Part shown: positions 17,949 through 25,729 of the stretch, in pieces | Numbering within the stretch: the stretch's first letter is position 1 | Layout of the letters: every line of letters starts with the position of its first letter | DNA from: Novosphingobium panipatense | Lineage (GTDB): Bacteria; Pseudomonadota; Alphaproteobacteria; Sphingomonadales; Sphingomonadaceae | NCBI RefSeq assembly: GCF_002149965.1 | Contig: NZ_MSQB01000026.1 | Coordinates: 1 to 64,000 of the forward strand | DNA length: 64,000 nt | Reading direction: 5' to 3' | Made by a program: the position numbers and the translations under genes | The notes under the pieces: model-generated | What the model was told of the DNA's origin: nothing | What the model saw: the letters and a program-made list of their open reading frames with translations, nothing else | Database searches by the model: none

Positions 17949-18941
17949 ATGGCCGCCTCTCATCAACATCACCACGACCATGCCGAACATCGCCACGGTC
18001 ACGGACATTCCCATGGGCATTCGCATGGCCACTCCCACGGGCACCACCACCATGGTCCGCCCGCTCCGGGGGACGTGGGCAAGGCCTTCGCACTTGCAGT
18101 AGGGCTCAACGTGGTCTTCGTCGTGGCAGAGGCGGCAGCGGGCTTTTTCAGCGGCTCGATGGCACTGCTGGCCGATGCCGGGCACAATCTTTCCGACGTG
18201 CTTTCCCTGTTGCTGGCCTGGGCCGCCAGCGTGCTTGCGGTAAGGCCGCCTTCAGAGCGCTTCACTTACGGATTGAAAAGCTCCTCGATCCTCGCCGCCA
18301 TCGCCAATGCCGCCCTCCTATGGGTGGCGATCGGCGCCATCCTGGTCGAGACCGTGCGCCGCTTTGCCGAGCCTGCGCCGGTCATGGGCATGACCATGAT
18401 CGCCGTCGCCGCCGTGGGCATCGCCGTGAACGCCCTTTCGGCGCTGCTCTTCGCCAAGGGCAGCAAGTCGGACCTCAACTTGCGCGCGGCCTTCGTTCAC
18501 CTGATGGCGGATGCCGCGGTTTCGGCCGGGGTGGTGATCGCGGGCGTGGTCATCCTGTTCACCGGCTGGCAGGCGATGGACCCCATCGCCTCGCTGGTGA
18601 TCACGGCCGTCATCGCCTGGTCCAGCTGGGGCCTTCTGCGCGAATCGCTGCGCATGGGCATGATGGCCGTGCCCGAAAGCATCGACATCGCCGCCTTGCG
18701 CGCCTTCCTGGCGCAGCTGCCGGGCGTTACCCGCGTCCACGATCTCCACGTCTGGCCGATGAGCACGACGGAAACCGCCCTGACGGCCCATCTCGTCATG
18801 CCCGGCGCGGTTCGCAGCGATACCTTCCTGCACGAATTGGCACACGAACTGGAGCACCGCTTCGGCATCGGCCACCCCACCGTGCAGATCGAAACCGACG
18901 CCGAATCGCCCTGCGCGCTGGAGAGCGAGACGGTCGTTTAA
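17949..18941 (+). CDS. Cation diffusion facilitator, His-rich (CzcD/ZitB-like)
   Basis: A 330-residue inner-membrane exporter, probably for Zn(II), Co(II) or Cd(II) in exchange for protons. The first 36 residues are about half histidine, in repeated HGHSHG units. Six membrane helices follow from residue 45, with the metal site patterns ADAGHNLSD in helix 2 and HLMADA in helix 5, then a cytosolic C-terminal domain (VHDLHVWPMS). The ATG at 17949 was chosen because the His-rich tail follows at once; the frame is open upstream without family features. The stop overlaps the convergent VOC gene by four bases. Confidence 0.93.
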   Translation: MAASHQHHHDHAEHRHGHGHSHGHSHGHSHGHHHHGPPAPGDVGKAFALAVGLNVVFVVAEAAAGFFSGSMALLADAGHNLSDVLSLLLAWAASVLAVRPPSERFTYGLKSSSILAAIANAALLWVAIGAILVETVRRFAEPAPVMGMTMIAVAAVGIAVNALSALLFAKGSKSDLNLRAAFVHLMADAAVSAGVVIAGVVILFTGWQAMDPIASLVITAVIAWSSWGLLRESLRMGMMAVPESIDIAALRAFLAQLPGVTRVHDLHVWPMSTTETALTAHLVMPGAVRSDTFLHELAHELEHRFGIGHPTVQIETDAESPCALESETVV

Positions 18942-19795
18942 GTTTCCAGGAATTCGTGCCGGGCACCCAGGAAATCGTCCGGCTCGATCGCCAGTCCTGA
19001 AGCTACGCAATGGACTTCGGTGAGCCTGAGGCCGAGCTTTCCGGTAAAATGGGCTTTGGCGCGCTCGGCATCGTCCACTCTCCATACCAGCGCATAGATG
19101 CCGTTCTGCGTCCTGTTCAGGAACGCTCCGAACGGTCCGCCCCCCGCCTCCTCCGGCTCCAGAAAAGCGACGCGCGTGTCGCCCACCTGCAGCAGGACGC
19201 GCCGCGCCGGCTGCGGCGAAACCACCCGCTCGTCCGCGACGACTTCGCCATCGACGATCTCGGTAAAGAAGCGGAGCACCGCCGCCATGTCGGCGGTTAC
19301 GCAAGCAATGTGGTCCAGTCCCGTCACCCGGCCGGCATGTCCAGCGCCGACCGCCGGGTTCCAGTTACCCCGATCGCGGGGATCGTTGGGCATGCCCAGC
19401 TCGCAGACTTCCAGCAGGACGCCCCCCGTCGACTCGGGCCGGACGAAGAAGAACACCCCATAGTCGCTGGCCACCGTGCATCCCGCTGCCCGGAACGCCT
19501 CACTGGCGGCCTTGCCGTCCGCAACCTTGATTTCGAAGGAGTGGAAGGCTTGCCCGATCCGCGCCGCCTGCCGGGCGAAGGGCTTGGTCAGGTCATCGGG
19601 ATGGCGCGGCGCCATCGGTTCGACCATGTGATCGGTGACGTAGAGCAGCGCAGCGTCGCGGTCCTCGGCGGGAAAATAGTTCTCCGCAAAGACAAGGCCT
19701 CCCAGCGCGTCCTGATAAAGCGCACGGCAACGGTGGATGTCCGTGACGGCGTGGATCGTGTGGATGATCCGCGATACCGCGATGCGCGCTGCCAT
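18938..19795 (-). CDS. Two-domain VOC (glyoxalase/dioxygenase fold) protein
   Basis: A 285-residue protein with two vicinal-oxygen-chelate modules: one from about residue 8 (RIIHTIHAVTDIHRCRALYQ) and one from about residue 160 (GLDHIACVTADMAAVLRFF). His and Glu residues in these strands are candidate metal ligands (HTIH, LLEVCE, DHIAC). Such two-domain proteins include extradiol dioxygenases and lactoylglutathione lyase relatives; the substrate is undetermined. The start at 19795 has a GGGGAGC ribosome site. Confidence 0.85.
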   Translation of the reverse strand: MAARIAVSRIIHTIHAVTDIHRCRALYQDALGGLVFAENYFPAEDRDAALLYVTDHMVEPMAPRHPDDLTKPFARQAARIGQAFHSFEIKVADGKAASEAFRAAGCTVASDYGVFFFVRPESTGGVLLEVCELGMPNDPRDRGNWNPAVGAGHAGRVTGLDHIACVTADMAAVLRFFTEIVDGEVVADERVVSPQPARRVLLQVGDTRVAFLEPEEAGGGPFGAFLNRTQNGIYALVWRVDDAERAKAHFTGKLGLRLTEVHCVASGLAIEPDDFLGARHEFLET

Positions 19796-19965
19796 TCTTG
19801 CTCCCCCCTCTCCGGGCTTCGGACATAGAGTGGGGAAGACAGGCCGAACTGCCAAGCAGGTCCGCGACAATCGGCTACAATATCGTGATTGCGGCGTTAC
19901 CCCGGTAGGCTAGATTTCCTGCCGCGAGCTGTCGCTCGCGCAAGCGATATTGGGACGCGACCCTG

Positions 19966-20547
19966 ATGACCCGAACTTCCAGCATATTCCTCGCCGCCGC
20001 CCTTGGCTGCATCCTTGCCCCTGCTCACGCCTGGGCCGACGCCAGAAGCGACATCGAGGCGCGCTACGAAGAGTTGCGCCTGGCCATGGAGAGCCGCGAA
20101 GGCGCGCGCATCAAGCCGTTGCTCGCCCCCGATTTCGTGCGAACCGACCTTGGCAACAACACCATGAGCGCGGATGAACTCATCGCCGGGCTCGCGAAGA
20201 TCCCGGTCGATCCCGATCGCAAGTCGCAGACGACCGTGCAGTCGGTCTTGGTGAACGGCAAGACGGCCGAAGTGGTTCAGCAACAGGTGGCCAGCGACAC
20301 CCGCCAGGGCCGCGACGGCAAGATGCACAGCTTCGGCACGACATCGCTCTCCCACGATACCTGGGTGCAGAGCGACAAGGGCTGGTTGCTGAAGACCACG
20401 CAGGCCCAGTCCACCACGATCACCCGTGACGGCGTCGCCATGCGCACGATCAAGAAGGGCGATCCGGTCCCGCAGGGACGCCGCGGCCGCATGGGGCCGG
20501 GCAACGGCAGCATGATGGGGCCGCCGCGCCCTATCGGCGACAACTGA
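19966..20547 (+). CDS. Secreted NTF2-like (SnoaL/DUF4440-type) protein
   Basis: A 193-residue protein with a cleavable signal peptide (SIFLAAALGCILAPAHAWA, cut near residue 25), so probably periplasmic. The mature part looks NTF2-like: RSDIEARYEELRLAMESREGARIKPLLAPDFVRTDL, then strands ending DTWVQSDKGWLLKTTQAQ. A C-terminal Gly/Pro/Met-rich tail is of low complexity. Function unknown. It ends at a strong shared terminator facing clpX. Confidence 0.75.
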   Translation: MTRTSSIFLAAALGCILAPAHAWADARSDIEARYEELRLAMESREGARIKPLLAPDFVRTDLGNNTMSADELIAGLAKIPVDPDRKSQTTVQSVLVNGKTAEVVQQQVASDTRQGRDGKMHSFGTTSLSHDTWVQSDKGWLLKTTQAQSTTITRDGVAMRTIKKGDPVPQGRRGRMGPGNGSMMGPPRPIGDN

Positions 20548-20560
20548 AAACCAGCCAAAG

Positions 20561-20597
20561 AAAAAGCCCGCCCGGATAACCGGACGGGCTTTTTTTC
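20561..20597. terminator. Bidirectional terminator between the NTF2-like gene and clpX
   Basis: AGCCCGcCCGG-ATAA-CCGGaCGGGCT hairpin with A5 on the left and T7 on the right, placed between convergent stops at 20547 and 20622. Confidence 0.88.
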
Positions 20598-20621
20598 TCG
20601 TCAGCGCCGGAGCGTCGTGCC

Positions 20622-21884
20622 TCAGGCGGCGGCTTCCGCCTTGTCGCCCTTGAGGACGCGGACCGGTTCCTTGCGGCCTTCGACCACGTCCTTGTCCACC
20701 ACCACTTCGGCGATGTCGCCTTCGGTCGGCAGGTCGAACATGGTGTCGAGCAGCAGGCCTTCCACGATCGAACGCAGGCCGCGCGCGCCGGTCTTGCGAT
20801 CGATGGCCTTCTGGGCGATCGCCTCGAGTGCCTCGTCCGTGAAAGTCAGCTCGACTTCTTCGAGGTCGAACAGCTTGGCGTACTGCTTGATCAGCGCATT
20901 CTTCGGTTCGCGCAGGATCTTGACCAGCGCCTCGATGTCGAGGTCGTTAAGGGTCGCGATCACCGGCAGACGGCCGACGAATTCGGGGATCAGGCCGAAC
21001 TTGAGCAGATCTTCCGGCTCCGCCTTCTGGAGCAGTTCGCCCACGCGGCGCTTGTCCGGGTCGGCGACATGGGCGCCGAAGCCGATCGAGCGCTTCTGGA
21101 GGCGGTCGGCGATGATCTTCTCAAGGCCCGCGAAGGCGCCGCCGCAGATGAACAGGATGTTGGTCGTGTCCACCTGCAGGAATTCCTGCTGCGGGTGCTT
21201 GCGGCCGCCCTGCGGCGGAACCGAGGCCGTGGTGCCTTCCATCAGCTTCAGCAGCGCCTGCTGCACGCCTTCGCCCGAAACGTCGCGCGTGATCGACGGA
21301 TTCTCGGCCTTGCGGCTGATCTTGTCGATCTCGTCGATGTAGACGATGCCGTGCTGCGCCTTCTCGACGTTGTAGTCGGAAGCCTGGAGCAGCTTGAGGA
21401 TGATGTTCTCCACGTCCTCGCCCACGTAACCGGCTTCGGTCAGCGTGGTGGCGTCGGCCATGGTGAAGGGCACGTCGAAGGTCTTGGCGAGAGTCTGCGC
21501 GAGCAGCGTCTTGCCCGAACCCGTGGGACCGACGAGCAGGATGTTCGACTTGGACAGTTCCACGTCGCCCTGCTTGCCGCTGTGCTTCAGCCGCTTGTAG
21601 TGGTTGTGGACAGCCACCGACAGAACGCGCTTGGCGCGCTCCTGCCCGATCACGTAGTCGTTAAGCGTCTCGCAGATTTCGCGGGGAGACGGCACGCCGC
21701 CGTCCTTCTTGCCCGCGATCCCGGCCTTGGTCTCTTCACGAATGATGTCGTTGCAAAGCTCGACGCATTCGTCGCAGATGAAGACCGTGGGTCCCGCGAT
21801 CAGCTTGCGCACTTCGTGCTGCGACTTGCCGCAGAAGCTGCAGTAGAGGGTGCTTTTCGCGTCAGATCCGCTCAATTTCGTCAT
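20622..21884 (-). CDS. clpX: ATP-dependent unfoldase ClpX
   Basis: A 420-residue AAA+ unfoldase that forms hexamers and feeds substrates to ClpP. The N-terminal zinc-binding domain has four cysteines (Cys15, Cys18, Cys37, Cys40). Walker A is GPTGSGKT, the pore loop is in GYVGEDVEN, Walker B is IVYIDEIDKI and the IGF-type ClpP contact loop is RSIGFG. It lies downstream of clpP in the same direction; a hairpin in the 182-bp gap may reduce read-through, so it may also have its own promoter. Confidence 0.98.
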   Translation of the reverse strand: MTKLSGSDAKSTLYCSFCGKSQHEVRKLIAGPTVFICDECVELCNDIIREETKAGIAGKKDGGVPSPREICETLNDYVIGQERAKRVLSVAVHNHYKRLKHSGKQGDVELSKSNILLVGPTGSGKTLLAQTLAKTFDVPFTMADATTLTEAGYVGEDVENIILKLLQASDYNVEKAQHGIVYIDEIDKISRKAENPSITRDVSGEGVQQALLKLMEGTTASVPPQGGRKHPQQEFLQVDTTNILFICGGAFAGLEKIIADRLQKRSIGFGAHVADPDKRRVGELLQKAEPEDLLKFGLIPEFVGRLPVIATLNDLDIEALVKILREPKNALIKQYAKLFDLEEVELTFTDEALEAIAQKAIDRKTGARGLRSIVEGLLLDTMFDLPTEGDIAEVVVDKDVVEGRKEPVRVLKGDKAEAAA

Positions 21885-22014
21885 TTTCCGTCTTTAGGCC
21901 CATTTTAGGCGACTCGTCGAGTCTACCTTGGACGAGGCCGGTTTTGCAATCCTGAGACCGATATGGGTATCCCCATAAGCGTTGCAAAGGCCCAATACCC
22001 CTGCCGCGCGGTCG

Positions 22015-22054
22015 GAAGGCCGGAACCTGCCCCGATGAGGGACAGGTTCCGGCC
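22015..22054 (-). terminator. Hairpin between clpP and clpX
   Basis: A long inverted repeat, GGCCGGAACCTG.CCC / GGG.CAGGTTCCGGCC, lies 13 bases after the clpP stop. It has no long T-run, so it may act as a partial terminator or an mRNA stabiliser within the clpP-clpX transcript. Confidence 0.6.
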
Positions 22055-22066
22055 TTGCTGTCATGC

Positions 22067-22735
22067 TCAGGCGTCGGCCGGCTTGTCCGCGTCGGGACGC
22101 GTCTCGAAGACCTTGTCGACGAGACCGAACGCCAGCGCTTCCTCGGCTTCGAGGAAGGTGTCGCGGTCCATCGCCTTCTCGATCTCGTCGAGCGACTTGC
22201 CGGTGTACTTCACGTAGAGATCGTTCAGGCGCTTGCGCATCCGCAGGATCTCGCGCGCCTGGATCTCGATGTCGCTTGCCATGCCCTGGGCGCCGCCCGA
22301 GGGCTGGTGGACCATGATGCGGGCGTTCGGCAGCGCGATGCGCATGCCCGGCTCGCCGGCGGCCAGCAGGAAGCTGCCCATCGAGGCGGCCTGGCCGATG
22401 CAGACCGTGGAAACGCGCGGCTTGATGTACTGCATGGTGTCGTGGATGGCCATGCCGGCCGTCACCACGCCGCCCGGCGAGTTGATGTACATCGAGATGT
22501 CCTTCGAGGGATTTTCCGACTCGAGGAACAGGAGCTGCGCGACGATCAGCGAGGCCATGTGATCCTCGACCTGACCGGTCACGAAAACGATGCGCTCGCG
22601 CAGGAGGCGCGAATAGATGTCGAAGCTGCGCTCGCCGCGGCTGGTCTGCTCGACGACCATCGGCACCAGCGCGCCGGTGACGGGGTCGGTAGTGAACTTT
22701 CCTTGGGCGCCCGAAGCGCCAAACAGGTCGAGCAT
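22067..22735 (-). CDS. clpP: ATP-dependent Clp protease proteolytic subunit ClpP
   Basis: A 222-residue serine protease forming the tetradecameric ClpP barrel. Catalytic Ser119 lies in GQAASMGSFLLAAG and His143 in RIMVHQPSGGAQG; the Asp follows about 50 residues later in the DRDTF region. A typical leader of about 20 residues precedes the mature enzyme. It is upstream of clpX on the same strand, and the trigger factor gene is further upstream, a common order with a DJ-1 gene inserted. Confidence 0.97.
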   Translation of the reverse strand: MLDLFGASGAQGKFTTDPVTGALVPMVVEQTSRGERSFDIYSRLLRERIVFVTGQVEDHMASLIVAQLLFLESENPSKDISMYINSPGGVVTAGMAIHDTMQYIKPRVSTVCIGQAASMGSFLLAAGEPGMRIALPNARIMVHQPSGGAQGMASDIEIQAREILRMRKRLNDLYVKYTGKSLDEIEKAMDRDTFLEAEEALAFGLVDKVFETRPDADKPADA

Positions 22736-22826
22736 GGGAGTCCTCTTCTGGTTTGGACCGCCTATGTCGCGTGCCCCTGCGCGATGTTCAAGGGCTTTAA
22801 CCCTTCAATCGATGCAGCAGGCACAA

Positions 22827-23477
22827 CTATCGGGGGGCAACTGCAGGAGCCGAGGCCCTTCGATGCGCAGGTTCTCCATCCTTCAGGTAGGGCATGACCG
22901 CCGCCATGGCGCGTTCGACGCAAGCCTCCTTCTCGCCCACCGGCGCGACATAGTGCAGCGCCTCCGCCGCGTCCTCCGGCGAGCCGCCCCGCGCGATCAC
23001 CCAGGCGGCCAGGTATTGCGAGGCGAGGCAGCCGCCCGCCGTCGCGACATTGCCGTGGGCGATGAAGGGCCGGTCCACCACCTTCACCCCCGCCTCGATC
23101 ACCCAGGGCCTGGTCGTAAGGTCGGTGCAGGCCGGAAGATCGCCGATGAGGCCGAGCTTCGCCAACAGCAGCGTACCCGAACACTGCGCGCCGATCAGCT
23201 GCCGCCGCGGGTCGAGCCTGATTCGCGAAAGCAGCGCATCGTCCCGCGCGATCTCGCGCGTGAGCATCCCGCTGCCCAGCAGGACCGCATCGGCCTCGGC
23301 GGCGAATTCCAGCGGCTTCTGGCGCGTGATCGTCACGCCATTCATCGAGGTGACCTGGGGCGACGGCGAGGTGATATGCGCGGCCCAGCCCCGCGATTTC
23401 ATGCGATTGAGAATGCCCGAGGCCACGAACGAATCGAGTTCGTTGAAGCCGTCGAACGTGAGAACGGCGATCTGCAT
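22827..23477 (-). CDS. DJ-1/PfpI family protein
   Basis: A 216-residue class I glutamine amidotransferase-like protein of the DJ-1/PfpI/ThiJ superfamily. It starts MQIAVLTFDGFNELDSF, and the nucleophile-elbow Cys is in LIGAQCSGTLLLAKLG. The motif resembles isonitrile-hydratase or AraC-associated DJ-1 proteins, but no DNA-binding domain is present. GGAG lies upstream of the start. It is inserted between tig and clpP; functional linkage with them is not evident. Confidence 0.88.
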   Translation of the reverse strand: MQIAVLTFDGFNELDSFVASGILNRMKSRGWAAHITSPSPQVTSMNGVTITRQKPLEFAAEADAVLLGSGMLTREIARDDALLSRIRLDPRRQLIGAQCSGTLLLAKLGLIGDLPACTDLTTRPWVIEAGVKVVDRPFIAHGNVATAGGCLASQYLAAWVIARGGSPEDAAEALHYVAPVGEKEACVERAMAAVMPYLKDGEPAHRRASAPAVAPR

Positions 23478-23519
23478 TGTCGTCTCCAAGGAGGGGCAGA
23501 AAAGTGGGACGGCCAAACG

Positions 23520-23555
23520 AAAACGGCCCGGTGCATCGCTGCACCGGGCCGTTTC
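23520..23555 (-). terminator. Rho-independent terminator of tig
   Basis: Perfect 15-bp arms (23521-23535 with 23540-23554, core CGGCCCGGTGCA) with a 4-base loop; the minus-strand 3' arm ends in a GTTTTCGTTT run. It lies 26 bases after the trigger factor stop. Confidence 0.85.
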
Positions 23556-23580
23556 GTGACGATCCGTCCGATGGAAGCGA

Positions 23581-25152
23581 TCAGTCTTCCTTCTTGGCGG
23601 CAGCCTTCTTGGCCGGAGCCTTCTTGGCGGGCTTGGCTTCGGCCTCACCCTCTGCTGCCTCGTCGGCCTTCTTGGCGGCAGCCTTCTTGGCAGGTGCCTT
23701 CTTCGGCTTTTCCTCGGCAGCGGCTTCGGCAGCAGGCGCTTCCTCGGCGGCTTCTTCCTTCTTGGCGGCAGCCTTCTTCGCCGGAGCCTTCTTGGCCGGC
23801 TTCTTGGCTTCTACCGTCTTCTCGCCGTCGGTGTCGGCTTCGATCGCGGCCTGCAGCTCGTCGCGGGTCACTTCACGCTCGGTGACTTCGGCCTTCTCGA
23901 TCAGGAAATCGACGACCTTGTCTTCGTAGAGCGGCGCGCGCAGCTGGGCAGCCATCATCGGGTCCTGCTGGACATATTCGAAGAAGCGCTGACGGTCTTC
24001 CGGGCGGTACTGCTGAGCGGCCTGCGAGACCAGCATCTGCATTTCCTGCGCGGTCACCTCGACGCCGTTCGACTGGCCGATTTCCGACAGGAGCAGGCCC
24101 AGACGCACGCGGCGCTCGGCGATCTTGCGGTAATCGTCCTTCTCGGCCTCGATCTCGGCGAGAGCGGCGGCCGGGTCTTCCTCGTGGCTGGCTTCGTGGG
24201 TCAGCTGCTGCCAGATCTGCGAGAATTCGGCTTCCACCATGGTCGGCGGCACGTCGAAGTCATGGCCGGCGGCAAGCTGGTCGAGCAGCTGGCGCTTCAT
24301 GGCGGTGCGGGTCAGGCCGGCAGTTTCCTGCTCGAGCTGGCCCTTGAGCAGGCCCTGGAGCTGCTCCAGACCTTCGAGACCCAGTTCCTTGGCGAAATCG
24401 TCGTCGATCTTGGTTTCGGCCGGAGCCTTCACTTCGTGGGCGACGATGTCGAAGGTGGTTTCCTTGCCAGCGAGGTTCGCGGCGGGATAGTCCTCGGGGA
24501 AGGTCACCGTGATGGTGCGCTCTTCACCGGCCTTGATGCCGCCGAGCTGCTCTTCGAAGCCGGGGATGAAACGACCGGCGCCGATGACCAGCGGTGCCTT
24601 CTCGGCCTTGCCGCCTTCGAACTCGACGCCGTCGAGCTTGCCGGTGAAGTCGATGATGACCTGGTCGCCGTCAGCGGCGGCGCCGTCCTTGGTTTCGAAA
24701 CGCTGCTGCTGGGTGGCGATACGCTCGACCGCTTCGGTCACGGCGTCCTCGGCAACCGGCACGACCAGCTTTTCGAGCTTGAGACCGTCCAGCGAGGGCG
24801 CGGCGATCGTCGGCAGCACTTCGAGGCTGACGGTCAGCTCGGCATCCTTGCCCTGCTCGTAGCCTTCGCCGAGGGCGACGTCGGGGTTCATGGCGGGGCG
24901 CAGGGCGTGGTCGGCGACCAGCTTGTCCATGGCTTCGCGGATGGTGGCGTTCAGCGCGTCCTGGTGGATCGCTTCGCCGTGCATCTTCTTGACGAGGTTG
25001 GCGGGAACCTTGCCGGCGCGGAAGCCGGGCATCTTCACCTGCGGGGCGATCTTCTGGATTTCGCCTTCGACGCGGGCCGTGATGGTCGTGGCGGGAATGG
25101 TCACCGTGTAGGCGCGCTTCAGGCCTTCGTTGGTGGTTTCGACGATCTGCAT
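23581..25152 (-). CDS. tig: Trigger factor with a Lys/Ala-rich C-terminal tail
   Basis: A ribosome-associated chaperone and peptidyl-prolyl isomerase of 523 residues. The ribosome-binding domain contains the exit-tunnel contact region PGFRAGKVPANLV (about residue 42), the FKBP-like domain is around residues 155-245 (DQVIIDFTGKLDGVEFEGG) and the C-terminal chaperone arms follow. The last roughly 85 residues are unusual: three copies of a KKAPAKKAAAKK unit separated by Glu/Ala-rich linkers, resembling histone H1 tails and absent from E. coli trigger factor (432 residues). The ATG at 25152 starts the canonical MQIVETTNEG sequence; the frame is open upstream but would run towards the tRNA. Confidence 0.96.
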   Translation of the reverse strand: MQIVETTNEGLKRAYTVTIPATTITARVEGEIQKIAPQVKMPGFRAGKVPANLVKKMHGEAIHQDALNATIREAMDKLVADHALRPAMNPDVALGEGYEQGKDAELTVSLEVLPTIAAPSLDGLKLEKLVVPVAEDAVTEAVERIATQQQRFETKDGAAADGDQVIIDFTGKLDGVEFEGGKAEKAPLVIGAGRFIPGFEEQLGGIKAGEERTITVTFPEDYPAANLAGKETTFDIVAHEVKAPAETKIDDDFAKELGLEGLEQLQGLLKGQLEQETAGLTRTAMKRQLLDQLAAGHDFDVPPTMVEAEFSQIWQQLTHEASHEEDPAAALAEIEAEKDDYRKIAERRVRLGLLLSEIGQSNGVEVTAQEMQMLVSQAAQQYRPEDRQRFFEYVQQDPMMAAQLRAPLYEDKVVDFLIEKAEVTEREVTRDELQAAIEADTDGEKTVEAKKPAKKAPAKKAAAKKEEAAEEAPAAEAAAEEKPKKAPAKKAAAKKADEAAEGEAEAKPAKKAPAKKAAAKKED

Positions 25153-25227
25153 TTCAAATGCCTTCCTGTGCAATTCAACAGGCCTGTCGGCCGATTCTCG
25201 CGACTCATCCCCCCCAGGGCGGCGTAA

Positions 25228-25311
25228 TGGTGCGGGCGAAGGGACTCGAACCCCCACATCTTTCGATACTGGTACCTAAAACCAGCGCGTCTACCATTCC
25301 GCCACGCCCGC
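25228..25311 (-). tRNA. tRNA-Leu (anticodon UAG)
   Basis: A complete cloverleaf on the minus strand. The acceptor stem pairs GCGGGCG with CGCCCGC. The anticodon loop TTTAGGT gives UAG within the stem CTGGT/ACCAG. It has a short leucine-type variable arm, a T-arm GGGTTCGAGTCCC and an encoded CCA (25228-25230). It sits just upstream of tig. Confidence 0.95.
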
Positions 25312-25486
25312 AAAGATGAAGCCTGAAACTCAAGGGACGTGCCCTTATAAGGACACGCGGAAAAGGGCAAGCGCCGCGAGTCGCGCCTGTGCATGTCGCA
25401 TGCATGTCGAAAGCGGCCCATCCGCAACTTGTCGCGCGGTTTCGGGTTTAGATCAAAGCCCCGAAAGCAACCGCGAGACATGCATC

Positions 25487-25648
25487 ATGGCCACCCAGCC
25501 TGCCGACAATCCCGGCGACACCCCCGATGAAACCCCCGTTCTGCCCACCGATCCGGGCGTTCCGGCCCCGCCGACGGAAGTGCCGGAAACCGGCCCCGAC
25601 TTCGATCAGCCGGAAAGAGGCCCGGTCGAACTGCCACCGCCGGATTGA
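25487..25648 (+). CDS. Small Pro/Asp-rich hypothetical protein
   Basis: A 53-residue frame from ATG at 25487: very rich in Pro, Asp, Glu and Thr, with no hydrophobic segment and no cysteine, so it would be acidic and disordered. Similar short proline-rich peptides are annotated in sphingomonads but I recognise no family. No strong ribosome site is visible (GCGAGACATGC upstream). It could be a genuine small protein or a chance frame. Confidence 0.4.
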   Translation: MATQPADNPGDTPDETPVLPTDPGVPAPPTEVPETGPDFDQPERGPVELPPPD

Positions 25649-25672
25649 CGTCCAGCGGCGCGTTGATTGTCT

Positions 25673-25709
25673 GAAAATCCGCCCATGGCGGATTTTCGCG
25701 GCACCGGCC
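25673..25709. repeat. Composite palindromic element, copy 2 (truncated half)
   Basis: A perfect 11-bp hairpin GAAAATCCGCC/GGCGGATTTTC (25673-25683 with 25687-25697) is followed directly by GCGGCACCGGCC (25698-25709). The large central palindrome of the full element is absent. It lies between the small frame and the sppA stop. Confidence 0.75.
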
Positions 25710-25729
25710 CGCACCTGAATCGTCGACTT

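Noticed and set aside
23581..23840. Considered a separate histone-like gene at the 3' end of tig
   Set aside because: The Lys/Ala-rich stretch is in frame with trigger factor and has no own start or ribosome site.
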